A DNA stretch of 26,462 bases from Dimorphilus gyrociliatus (taxonomy: Eukaryota; Annelida; Polychaeta; Dinophilidae): the NCBI GenBank assembly GCA_904063045.1, contig CAJFCJ010000155.1, forward strand, positions 1-26,462, written 5' to 3'. Position 1 is the first letter of the stretch, and each line of letters begins with the position of its first letter. Made by a program: the position numbers and the translations under genes. This document shows positions 1-9,713 of the stretch, one piece after another. The notes beneath the pieces are model-generated. The model was not told where the DNA came from and did not search any database. It saw only the letters and a list, made by a program, of their open reading frames with translations.

Positions 1-35
1 AGTTTATGCGTATTTTTGTGTGTAGGTATGAGTAT

Positions 36-74
36 GAAAGAGAGAGAGAGAGAAAGAAAGAAAAAAAGAAAGAG
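36..74. repeat. GA-rich microsatellite
   Basis: A run of GA and GAAA units. It is a simple purine tract with no coding content and is likely length-polymorphic. Confidence 0.85.
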
Positions 75-279
75 GACGGATATGAATTTCATTAAATTTT
101 GTTGCATATTCTATTTTATTATTGCCGTTTCTATTATCTTAGTCATTAACTGTGTACAAATATGAACATATTGTGTAGGGCGATAGACTAGGGGAAGTTT
201 TACACTGTATGATCATTTGAAAGCGTACAGTTACTGTTTCAGAGTAAATATGAACACATAAAAAAGAAAGAATAAACAC

Positions 280-1489
280 TCTTTCGCGGGTTTTTTTTAA
301 TTCGCTCATTCCTTTACGAACTGGCTAATTCCGCTACTAACTTCAAACGCCCGAGCCGGTCTCAAGCAGCACCTTTTAATATGACCCCGCCTAACCCTGC
401 TGTTCAATCTCCAATTCGTTCCTATTATTGAGAACGTATGCGGAGGTCAAGAGAAGGTCGGTTATGGTAGAAAGAAAGGAGCTACTGAAAAAAACTGTTA
501 TCTATTTGTCGAATCGCCGGGAATTGATCTCCCGACAGGACACACGAGTATACAGACGTCGATAAAGATCTCATGTTCCGTAAAGGGGTAAAGAGAGAAA
601 AGAGACGTTTTTCGCGTCATATATTTCCCCCTCGGGGTTAGGCGGAGAGTCGGCGAGAAAACGTGTCTAACGCCAATTCGAATTCGGTCTGTTAATCGGA
701 GCGTGCGTTTCGCCTATGTCGTCTAGTTGGCAGTTTAATAGCCGAAATAATAACTGTGTATGTATATGATTTTTTTCCAGCCGTTCGCGTGTGTGGGTTT
801 GTATCCTCCCATATACCTCCTCTTTTCGTTTTTTCTTTATCCTTTTCCTCTTCAGTAATTAGATAGGCTTTAGTGCAACTTTTTCAGAACTACTGCAGGT
901 TTTTAACTTCTTATTAGGATAGGGGATTTAAGGGGTCGAATGAGAGAGAGTTAATTAAAGTTGTGCCAAAAAAAGGCGGGTAGAGCCTGCGCACCTGGAT
1001 AGTATGTCCACGGGTTATGAGCAAGGTATGAAAGGAGGTTGTCGGCACCCGGAAGATGGACAAAGGTCAGGGAAGAGATGAAAATGGTGTAAAATCAGCG
1101 GGAGTTGACGAAAGCATTTCGTAATTTGACAGTAATGACAATGCGCTCCTCATTCCTTTCTTTTTCCCGTTCCTTCTTTTTTCTATTTACGCTTTCTTGC
1201 TTTTGTATTTTTCGGTCTGCGCGTGCGCAAACGAAACGGCTTGTTTATTCTGTAAGACGTAATCGGCGAAATGAACTCTCTTCAACGCGGCGTCGTGTAA
1301 TTACCGTTCAAACGGCTCGGGAAAACAAGCGCTAAACCGGTAGCGACTGTTCAAACAGTGTCATCGGGCGGTTCATTAATGAGTTTTACTTGTTTATTTC
1401 TTACGTAAACGACGACTATAACGTTCTTTATTCTTTTCATTTAATAGATAAATCCACTCAAAACATCTTCGCTTCTGCCAAACCTTTAG
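280..1489. other. GC-richer, CpG-containing block upstream of the nuclear receptor exon
   Basis: Base composition here is clearly higher in G+C than in the rest of the window and CG dinucleotides are frequent, for example around 505-545, 600-720 and 1220-1380, whereas the sequence after about 2100 is strongly AT-rich. No convincing exon was found: the open stretch at 1105-1335 has no recognisable domain and no ATG at its start. The block could hold the promoter, 5' leader or an earlier exon of the nuclear receptor gene that follows. I see no recognisable core promoter element. Confidence 0.5.
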
Positions 1490-2074
1490 TTGGCAACGAT
1501 TCATCTGATCAATCACCAAGATCTACACCATCCCCAACAACTCCCCCACCATCCTCATCTATCTCATCGACACCCGTCGTCACTCCACCTCCGAGCAACG
1601 TCTACATGCATTTCACGGACGAAGGTCTTCTACAGTCTCATAGAAAACCGGAAGCACTCTGCCTGGTATGCGAGGATAGAGCTTCGGGAAGGCACTACGA
1701 GGTCCAATCGAGCGATGGTTGTCGCGGCTTCTTCAAACGGTCGATTAGGAGGGAGATGGACGTCAAGTATGTTTGCAAAGAGAATGGTCAGTGCATCGTA
1801 GACGTAGCCAGGCGGAATCAATGTCAAGCGTGCAGATTTAGAAAGTGTAACGAAGTCGGTATAAAGAAAGAAGGTATGTACCCTGACTACTAAACACAAT
1901 AAATAAGAAACTAATTAGTTATGTTTGGTCGTATAATTCTTTCTAATCCAACCATCTATCCATTCAGCTGTTCAGCACGAACGCGCTCCAAGATGCTATC
2001 AATACAAGAGGGAAAGTCCGGATTATTCCGGAGAGAAGACATTCTACCAAATTGAAATGTCTTCCAATTCTTAA
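1490..2074 (+). CDS. NR2E-like nuclear receptor, DNA-binding domain exons (5' partial)
   Basis: Two exons are supported: 1490-1873 and 1968-2074. The first follows a pyrimidine-rich acceptor ending at 1489 and ends at a GTATGT donor; the second follows CATTCAG, and the phase joins correctly. The product starts with a Ser/Pro/Thr-rich linker, then a C4 zinc-finger domain: finger 1 spans about 1660-1722, finger 2 reads YVC-KENGQ-C-IVDVARRNQ-CQAC, and exon 2 opens with AVQHERAPR, the C-terminal extension typical of the NR2E (tailless/PNR) group. The family binds DNA in the nucleus as a transcription factor. Oddities: the third zinc ligand of finger 1 is Ser (AGC, 1711-1713), and two usually conserved Gly positions are Glu (1672-1674, 1699-1701). 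The frame stops at 2072-2074, 36 codons into exon 2, with no ligand-binding domain visible downstream. It may be a DBD-only derivative, a decaying copy, or an incompletely resolved gene; the first exon is not identified. Confidence 0.8.
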
Positions 2075-3421
2075 CAATTCAAAATTTCTCCAAAAGTATA
2101 AATAAACCTTTCTACTATTGATTGATATATTTCTATTGATAATAAACTCGGCGTAATGGCAATTGTCAATGTTTTCTTTCATCATCAAATAGTCTGCAAA
2201 TATTCGTTTTAGGTGAAAGAACTCTGTCAGAACTTTACAGCTTTCTCTAATCCAACATTTCATGCATAAAATATATATTTTCATTTCGCTAGTTTCATTG
2301 ATCTTCTCTTTTAACTCATATTTTCCATTTTTATTTTCGTGTAATTGATCTCTATTGACTGTTGGGAGAATTGAAAATTCTTTTGGCAGTTAATACAAGA
2401 CAGTAAGATATTCAAACTGTTGGTAGGTAGGGGGCATGGTTCCATTTCCGCCTACGAATTATCGTATCCATTCGAATGACATATACTGGTTAAATTGAGT
2501 TTTGTAGTACAGAGTTGATTTGTTATCATAAATCTTTGGAATACCACTAATAATCGAATAAGAATGCGAATCATCATCTTCAATTTTGAATATTTTGATT
2601 TTAAGGCAATAGCTTGAAATTGGAAGGAAAGAGATGAGCAACTTTGTTGATGATTGCATAAACATGATAAAGCTCCTAATCTTTCTTCTTCTTCTTCTCT
2701 CTCTCTCTTTAACAGCAATAAAAAGAAGAGAATTAAAAATATAAAACAGTTTTGAATAGAAGGTCCACAACTCCCAGTTCAAACTCTTTTACTCCAAAAA
2801 TCAACCAACAAATGAATTTTAGAGTACGTTCTGCTTATTGGTTGGTTGGAGATTGTCATGAATAAATGTCGACAAAACTATGCTTCAACCCTAACCCTAA
2901 GTAAAAATGAATGGCTATCTCTTTTTTGTCCTATCCATTCTTCAATCCAAAATCTAAATCTCACAAATCTAGGTTGTGGACGTTTTCCCTCAACTCCATT
3001 AATTTCTTCATCATTCCTATTTACAATACTTAATTTTGTGCAACCCAGCCCTGCACCTCTCTCTCTCTTCTCTGCACTGCTCAACTTGAATCTCTTAGTG
3101 CAAACTTTGTTCTAATGTTTACTGACGTTGTGCTATGTATTGATTGCACAAAATATCTTTAATTATGATCAAAGAGGCGTTTCTTGTACATTTATTCTCT
3201 CCATTTTGTGTAGGGTTTGTTTTCAAATATAAAAAGAAATGTATATTGAGTAATTGCTTAAATTATAATTTATCCAGTAAAAACCTGTTAATTGATGATT
3301 GAAGCAAATATAAAGGTATTCTTCCTCAGTTTAACTTTAATAATATATGTGTCTATACAATTGCAGTGTTACCAGTTTATGTAAATATTTATTTCTTATT
3401 TGTTAAAGAAAAAAACATGTC
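2075..3421. other. Intergenic, no gene seen
   Basis: AT-rich sequence with stop codons in all frames. It contains a TTC/TC microsatellite at 2681-2710 and a short AACCCTAACCCTAA motif at 2887-2900. I found no nuclear-receptor ligand-binding exons here on either strand. Confidence 0.6.
2681..2710. repeat. TTC/TC microsatellite
   Basis: About five TTC units followed by a TC run. Simple pyrimidine repeat. Confidence 0.85.
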
Positions 3422-3428
3422 TATAAAG
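3422..3428 (+). promoter_or_regulatory. Candidate TATA box of the PAN-domain gene
   Basis: TATAAAG lies 60 bases before the preferred ATG at 3482, which would place transcription start near 3450 and favour 3482 over the ATG at 3455. In AT-rich DNA such motifs are common, so this is weak. Confidence 0.3.
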
Positions 3429-3481
3429 CTAGTAAGAACATTTTCTTTCTCCACATGATCAAGATTAAAGTTTATTCAAGC

Positions 3482-4571
3482 ATGGCTTTCTATTTTAAAC
3501 TGTTTCTCCCTTGTTCAATATTTCTGATAGTACTCTTAATAAAGAATGTAAATTGTGGTATGAAAAAGAAACAAAAAAAAATTTTCTTTGCTGAACAGAA
3601 ATCTGTTGAAATTGATTTTTCTTTTAATTTTAGCTTGCAACTATACAACCTACATAGACCAGAAACCTTCAAGTGGTGAAAGAATGATGAAATTTAAACC
3701 AATCAGTCAACCAAAGTGTAAAATATATTGTGATCTTCATCCTATGTGCAAGTAAGAGATTGAGATATGTTCCTACTGTTTAAAAATTCTAAATGACTAT
3801 TTCTTTTGCCTTTTTAATTTAGGTCATATACTTATGATGAAGGAGAATTGAAATGTAAATTATATTCGAAAAATAAGGAACTTACAGATGACATTGGAAC
3901 TAAATATTTTGAAAAAAATACTTTATGCCGTAATGAAATCTTTTTTGTATAGTTTTTTTAAATTTTTAAAAACAAAAAAAAAATTATTTAAAAATGTCTT
4001 TTTTTTTAAAAAAAAAATTATTTTAGCAAATCCTCCACAAGGTAAGAAAAACATTGTTTTTTTCTTTTTTTCAATGTTCAAAATAGTAAATTTGTTGTTG
4101 TTGTTGTTGTTTTTAAAATATAGTAAAACAATTTGAAAAGATTGAGTATAAAATATACGAAAATCCTGACATTGAAGAATTTGTGGGAGATTTAAATATG
4201 TGTAAAGAGTATTGTAGTGTTTTGGACAACTGTCAGTAAGTATTTAAATATATTATACAACAATTCTGTTTTTTATAGCATAATTGTTTTATTGTTTTAA
4301 AGGGGCTTTTCTCGAATCGATTCAGAGAATGAATGCATATTCAGAATAGAATCCTACTCTTCAGACCTTAATTTGAATGCTGACCTTGAGTCCAATTATT
4401 ATAGGCTGAAAACAAGTAAGTGATGTTATTAAATTGATGTGACCTATTTTTCATTTGGTGAATAGAAATCACTATCATTAAATTCAATATGCATACCATC
4501 ATACAAAAGATATTCATATAAAATCAAATGAGTGTTTATCAAACATTTTCGCAGCTATGCGAAAGAATTAA
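3482..4571 (+). CDS. Secreted protein with two PAN/apple domains
   Basis: Exons: 3482-3557, 3634-3751, 3823-3929, 4027-4041, 4124-4235, 4303-4415, and a tentative tail 4555-4571. All internal junctions are GT-AG and in phase, giving about 185 residues. Exon 1 is a signal peptide (hydrophobic LFLPCSIFLIVLLI, then KNVNC); the ATG at 3455 would add nine residues. Domain A (exons 2-3) has six cysteines with the PAN core CKIYC-x5-C and a closing Cys. A 15-base microexon encodes a Pro-rich linker (PNPPQ). Domain B (exons 5-6) has CKEYC-x5-C and a later ECIF but lacks the outermost Cys pair. PAN/apple domains bind protein or carbohydrate in secreted proteins, so an extracellular binding role is likely; there is no transmembrane segment in the supported exons. 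The frame is intact throughout. The last five codons and stop depend on an uncertain acceptor at 4554; other 3' exons are possible. A paralogue lies at the right edge of the window. Confidence 0.8.
4092..4110. repeat. TTG microsatellite in a PAN-gene intron
   Basis: Six TTG units between the 15-base microexon and exon 5, just upstream of the acceptor at 4123. Confidence 0.85.
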
Positions 4572-5262
4572 TTCAAAATAAACAAACAAAACTTTTCAAG
4601 CATTTGTTCAACAACAAATTTAGAAAGAAATTTTTACATTGATTACGTAACGTTTGTTTGTTTTATAAATGAGATATTTCAAGATTAGATAAGACAAACG
4701 ATAGGAAGGGAATGGAAAATGTTAGGAAGAAGATAATCGATGAATTGATTGCGCTTTGTAGGAAAAAAAGGCCTTCATTTGTGGAGATTTTCTGCTACAT
4801 GTAAACATCATTACTAATGATCAAAGATAACTTTAAGTATCAATTGTGTCTTTCAATCAATGATTGCATGAATTGTTTGTACCTTCTTTCTCTCTTCTTC
4901 TTCTGCTAATTAAAATTTTGTCAATAAGAAAGATTTCTAGCGCTAATCATTGATTTTTTGTACTTGAAGTAAAAACACTTTACGTATTACATCATCACTC
5001 GTTCAAATAAACTCTCTGTTCACAAATCCATCGAACTGTTCTATTCTCCATACTTGTCCTCTCATAATCAATTTTATAGATAATCCCAAAGGTTGACCTA
5101 TTTTCCGAGTCAACCACATAGACCAAAAAATCTCAAAATATTCCAGTTAACCGAAAGAGTTTCCTCTTCTCTTTCCTACCTGAAGACAATATCTGGTAGA
5201 AGTTTAGAAGAAGTGATATTTACAGTTTTTCTACATTGCTCCATTCAATATATATTGAAATT
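4572..5262. other. No confident gene; faint minus-strand coding-like stretch
   Basis: The minus strand has one open run of about 42 codons around 5115-4990 (it includes VYVVDSENRS) in sequence that is less AT-rich than its surroundings. Upstream the same frame meets a TGA. It could be a 3' exon or remnant of the minus-strand gene that ends at 5263, but no splice connection is convincing. The rest shows nothing. Confidence 0.3.
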
Positions 5263-5886
5263 TTAGACTCTGATTTCTTGCACTGCAAAAGGAGTTGACT
5301 TCCATTCAGTATCTTCAATAACTGTTACGGTACATGTAGCCATTTTGAAATTTTCCTCATTTTCAAAAGAGTAAACTGAAACAATTACTATTACTTCATC
5401 TTCATCTTCTCCATTAAACTCTCTGAACCAGACAGACACCTGCTTTCAAAGCTATTACTCTTAAAGCCTAGCTGTGATGGTCTAACAGTTGTTCTATATA
5501 TGACTGGAGCTCCTATAATATCAGGTTCACAGCAATTCAGTATTTCATAGCTTTAAATGTTACAATCTATATGCAAAATCTTAATCGTTTAAGAACCTGA
5601 GTATATATGAAATCAACGTCAGCTTGCCAGGTGGGAGACGCCAACTGACCGACCTTTATTTCCTCTGCAATACCAAATGAAAAATCATTATATATTGAAA
5701 TACCATCACAAATTGATGCAAATTCGAGGTGAACTGAATTGCAGTAAGTGTAAAAAAAGCAATTTTGCAGTCACAATAGTGATAAATATAATGGGATAAA
5801 ATATTTACAACAATGAAGTCAATTGCTTCGACAATGGTGACGAAACATGCAATGAAAAAAAGAACAAGAACAGGACAACACTTCAT
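5263..5886 (-). pseudogene. Small signal-peptide protein gene, frame apparently broken twice
   Basis: Exon 1 (5886-5809) encodes 26 residues that form a clean signal peptide (MKCCPVLVLFF..., ending VEA) and ends in phase 0 at a GTAAAT donor; an upstream in-frame ATG at 5925 is less likely. Exon 2 (5662-5597) follows an AG acceptor in phase 0 and reads EIKVGQLASPTWQADVDF. The coding trace continues from 5566 (IVTFKAMK), then in another frame (LNCCEPDIIGAPVIYRTTV), then from about 5435 in a third frame (VSVWFREFNGEDEDEV ... TCTVTVIEDTEW) to a TAA at 5265-5263. Alternating hydrophobic residues suggest a beta-sandwich extracellular domain; I do not recognise the family, though an H-type lectin-like fold is conceivable. 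The two frame changes near 5545 and 5435 are either single-base lesions, unresolved small introns, or assembly errors. Confidence 0.5.
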
Positions 5887-6193
5887 CTTCCAGAATGCAA
5901 TGGAAGAGAGAAATTTTCTTGTCATGGCGACTGTAAACCAAAACTATTTATATTAAGATATGTTATTTTGGTATAAATTTCAAAAGAACTCTGAAAGAGA
6001 AAGTCAATTGGATTTTGTTTGTTTTGTAGTTTGTTCTTTTTGTTTTCAACATATCATATTTCATAAATAAAAATTACATATTTATTCTCTCTGGACATTT
6101 TTTCTTGTCAACATTTTCTGTATTGAATAATTTTTTTCTATAAAAATTAAACATATAACTGCACAAAACTTGTCAAATTTTAAATGTTCTTAC

Positions 6194-6600
6194 ACTTCAT
6201 CATGTTTACATTTTGTAAAATCTATAATTTTTTTTGACAAGAAAAAAGTTAACACTAAAGTTCGAAATTTTAAATAGACATTACTGCAAAATTTTTCATC
6301 TGATCCATTGGAACAATCATTGTTGTTGTTACAAACTAGGAGATAACTTATTTGTTTATCCTCAGAAAAACATTTAAAGAAATTTTGATAATCATTCAAA
6401 CAACTTCTCTCATCATCTCCTAAACTACAATCTTCAATTCCATCACAGTAATAGGCTAAATGTATAAATTGTTTATCAGTTTTGCAAAAAAACCAGGCAT
6501 TACTATCAAAATTTGCAATTTTATTTTTTGGGAATTGAGGAAAAAGAAATTTGGTTATTTCTTTGGAGGCAAACAAAAATATTTCATTTTCAGTTTTATC
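6194..6600 (-). CDS. LDL-receptor class A (LDLa) exons of a receptor-like gene (partial)
   Basis: An exon running to 6285 (start uncertain, near 6600) encodes two consecutive LDLa repeats, at 6486-6400 and 6372-6286. Each has the calcium-cage end (CDGIEDCSLGDDE, and NDCSNGSDE). A GTAATG donor ends the exon in phase 1; after a 63-base intron, exon 6221-6194 continues in phase with NFTKCKHDEV, the probable start of a third repeat. Both full repeats have only four of the usual six cysteines: cysteines 1 and 3, which pair with each other in the family, are absent. LDLa repeats bind ligands and calcium in extracellular receptors. The exons lie downstream of, and on the same strand as, the SRCR exons and may belong to the same gene. 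What follows below 6194 is unclear; hydrophobic and Cys-containing snippets occur to 6060. Confidence 0.6.
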
Positions 6601-7189
6601 TTAGTAATATTTACTATTTACTGAATTCTTTTTGACAAATTATCATATTACTCAAACTTTTTGTGCAGCTTACTCTTGAATACCTGGATTTATATTTTCT
6701 TCCTAAAATATTGCAAAGACCAGAGATTGATCTTAAACTATTTCCTCCATTTTCCAGTTAATGTCTGTTCAAATTAGAATGTATATCAGCATCAGTCTAG
6801 AAAAAAGAGCAAATATTGTAAACAATTGTTTTCATGGTGTTGAAAACACCCAGTTTTCCTTGTCGTAACCTTCGGTCTAGATAACCTTCCTAACTACAGA
6901 TCATCTACCTCAACTCACATTTAACTGAAACTGGATGTTAAACAACAGATACAGCCCCTTTTTTCTACCTTTAACAGCTTTAATTTTGGTAAATTCATAC
7001 TGAAGTTATTTGATGTGGTTAAAATGGATATAGTTCTTCTATTCTTTATTGACTTGAAAACTTGAAAATAAAAAAAGATAAAATAAAACAACATATGAAT
7101 AAATGTAAAAATAAATAAAAAAATATCAAAGAACACCACAGAATGCTTTGTTCAGATTTTTGACAAAGTCACACCACTAGCTTAATTAC
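6601..7189. other. Region between LDLa and SRCR-gene exons
   Basis: Probably intronic or intergenic on the minus strand. A short open stretch near 7050-6960 (encoding SIKNRRTISILTTSNNF) has plausible splice borders but its phase does not join to the neighbouring exons. Nothing else seen. Confidence 0.35.
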
Positions 7190-8179
7190 AATCTATTTCC
7201 AGTTGTATTTTGAATATAGACCTTCAGAAGTGGAAGAAAAGTAGAAAGAAAATAATTACACATATGTTTTAATGTAGCATCGGCTGGAGATAATTGTAAA
7301 ATGTAATTCATAAATTCTATTATAAAATTATATTCATAAGTTGGAAAATCAGCTAGAGTTAAATTTTTTTCAAGACAATAATTCATCATATGGATTAGAT
7401 TTTGATTTGACGAAGTATTAAAAATATAATAGCAAGTATATAAAACAGATATAGAATTCTTTCCAAGACATTTAGTTCCATCTTCTCTTGTGCATTTAAT
7501 TCCATATATTTTCCTGTGGCTTTTTCTACAAAAATCTCTTGTATATATATACATATTAGTATATATATGTATCTTAGTTCTTTTTACAGTTTCCACTCGG
7601 GAGTACAACCAGTAAAACTGTATGGATTTCTCAACAAAGCAATTAATCAAAGTCATAGATAGATCATTGCAAATAAAACTACATAAGTGATTTAATTGAA
7701 AAGGAGAATGAGATGAAGATTTGAAGTTTGTCTACAATTTTAACCCTAACATTGTTCTGTTTTACTGAAACATTTCATTTGTAAAACACCTTTGGATAAT
7801 GAACTATTTTTCTTTACTCTGAAAAATATTGCTGTAATATTACATATGAAATGTATCATGTGTTAAAATTTCCAAAAGAAAGAACATTAGGTGTTTCTTC
7901 CTCTAAAATCTTACAATATTAATTTGATATAATCATGAATTTCAGCTGTTGATCTACTCTCTGAAATTCTTGAGTACTTTACAAGAGAGAATAGATTGTC
8001 ATAGCCCATCATTTCACATATTAAATTGCTGATAGATAACGGAATTTTTGAAAATTCAACAGTATAACTTGTATTTTCCTCATCTGGTAAAGTGACTTTT
8101 AAATTTCCAATAACTCTTTTTTCCGTCTCTTCAATCACTTGGAGAAGAAATTTTGATTCATTAAAATAATAAAACTTTA
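7190..8179 (-). pseudogene. SRCR-containing receptor gene, copy B (frame problems)
   Basis: Exon 8179-7915 encodes most of a scavenger-receptor cysteine-rich (SRCR) domain: GNLKVTL, then SNLICEMMGYDN, the usual (V/I)CR.LGY block. It ends in phase 2 at GTAAGA. The next segment (7818 to about 7749) joins in phase and supplies the SRCR end (SLSKGVLQMKCFSKTEQC) before a TAG. A further segment, 7731-7588 (includes LCSFICND), and an exon at 7525-7190 (Cys-rich, with N-glycosylation sites, ending in phase 2 at GTAATT) are coding-like and resemble parts of copy A, but their phases do not join cleanly. SRCR domains act in extracellular ligand recognition. No transmembrane segment is clear. The copy may be decayed, or some small introns may be misplaced in this reading. 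It could continue into the LDLa exons below. Confidence 0.5.
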
Positions 8180-8235
8180 CTACAAGTTTAAAAAAACAAA
8201 GGTTATTCAAAAATCATTGAGAGAATAGGAAAAGT

Positions 8236-9713
8236 TTATTTCAAAGTACTCTCATGAAATTCTGAACCACACGTAGAATAAACTGATCTAAAGTTCATTG
8301 ACGATATGTCAGCGATTTGATCATAATGACATTCTTTTAAGTTTCCACTTTTCAAATGACATCCTACAATTGCAAAATAATTTAAGAAGAACGTTTTCTA
8401 AACAACAACAAAAGACACAATTTTGAATTATGTGTAAAATAATGTGTAAAAAACCAACTATAATATTTTCCATTTCCTTGCACTGTTTAACCACTGAACT
8501 TTGATTTTTAATTTGACAAATAAACAAACAAGCAGCATGTAATGTAATATCTACAGAAAATAAAAATGGAATTGATAACAAAGATTTAGTTAAGAAATAA
8601 GAATCTGTATAAGCTTTAAACAATTTATCAAATTCTTCATATTGTATATTGAGATCTATAAAAAAACAATAGAAATAATTAGAATTATTCCATGATTTTG
8701 GAAGATTTTTTTTTTAAATATTTCATCATCAATCAACATTTTTCTTTGAGAAAATGTAAGAAATAATATAAAAAATTAACTATATTTTTTAATGCTCGAG
8801 TCTATTATAGGCCTATACAAATGGCTACTTAAAAATGATTAGTTAATCAGCTTCCATAAGACCAAAGTATTTTCATTGCTGGATTGTAGGAAACCTAAAA
8901 CCCTAATTTTTTATAGTTGATAAAATATTTAGGACAAAATCTCCAAAATGAACAAACCATCTAATTCGTCATTGACAGGTCAAGTAATTTGTTTTATTAT
9001 GAATTTTATAATAATTTTTCATTTCAAATGAATAATAGAACGTTTCATTAATTATTTTTTCATTCTTGTTAAAGTAAAAACTTTCAGTTCTTTTTAATAA
9101 AAATTCACTCTTTTTACACAATTCACTATTATATCATCGTCTTGTATATTCAATTTTGTATATTGATCTATTTCTTTTAAAATAAAGCCTATAGATATTA
9201 TATATTTCGTGAATTGCGAAATAATCTAAAAATGGAATGAAAAAAATTATTTTCAAAATAAAAGAAAAAGAATTAACAATTTAAATAAAATGCTCACAAT
9301 TAATGTTCTTTCTAAAGCATTTTATTGAAGTTTTTTACCCATAAAGCAGTTGTTGAAAAATAATCTATAAAAGAATGATTTATGGCAAAACTGTCTAGTT
9401 TTGTATTGTTTTAAGAATGTTTTACAATTTGACAGAGAATTTTTCAATGTTAGACACTTCTTTTTCATACACAACTTTATAACATGATTGAAATTTTAAC
9501 ATCCCACCCAAAGTTCCACTAAAGCCAATATCTGATTCAAAACCCATTGTTTTACATAGTTGTAAAAGAGTTTTCTTATCACTTTGATCAAAAAACAATG
9601 GGAGAGATTTATGTTTAGTAATTCCATATAGATAATGATTGGTGTTCTTCAACTCTTGAATAGAAAAGTCCAATGCATTAAATTTGTTTGGAGTTCCAAT
9701 TAATAATTTGACA
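8236..9713 (-). pseudogene. SRCR-containing gene, copy A (5' partial, one in-frame TGA)
   Basis: Five segments join in phase: 9713-9426, 9364-9339, 9225-8977, 8655-8455 and 8363-8236, about 296 codons, ending in TAA that overlaps an AATAAA at 8240-8235. The first exon reads as an SRCR domain (VKLLIGTPNKFNALDF, LLQLCKTMGFESD). Later exons are hydrophilic, then Cys-rich (CLFICQIKNQSSVVKQC; CHLKSGNLKECHY; VYSTCGSEF), a module I do not recognise that is also present in copy B. The only break is a TGA at 9136-9134 in the third exon, preceded by CGA; a CGA-to-TGA type change would explain it. Two donors are weak (GTCAAT, GTTTTT). No signal peptide is seen because the 5' end is missing. It is probably a recently damaged gene, or a functional one if the TGA is an error. 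Copies A and B are tandem, 57 bases apart. Confidence 0.5.

Noticed and set aside
500-545. CGGGA...TCCCG stem considered as part of a tRNA or other RNA gene
   Set aside because: Five base pairs only; no cloverleaf or promoter boxes could be arranged around it.
1105-1335. Open frame of 76 codons upstream of the nuclear receptor
   Set aside because: Basic, Arg/Ser-rich, no ATG at the start, no domain, no splice connection; probably due to lower stop density in GC-richer DNA.
3888-4136. Plus-strand 82-codon frame across the PAN gene
   Set aside because: It reads through intron homopolymers in another frame than the spliced gene.
6921-7139. Minus-strand open frame of 72 codons rich in Phe and Ile
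   Set aside because: Mostly translated T-rich sequence; only a small part has plausible splice borders and its phase does not fit.
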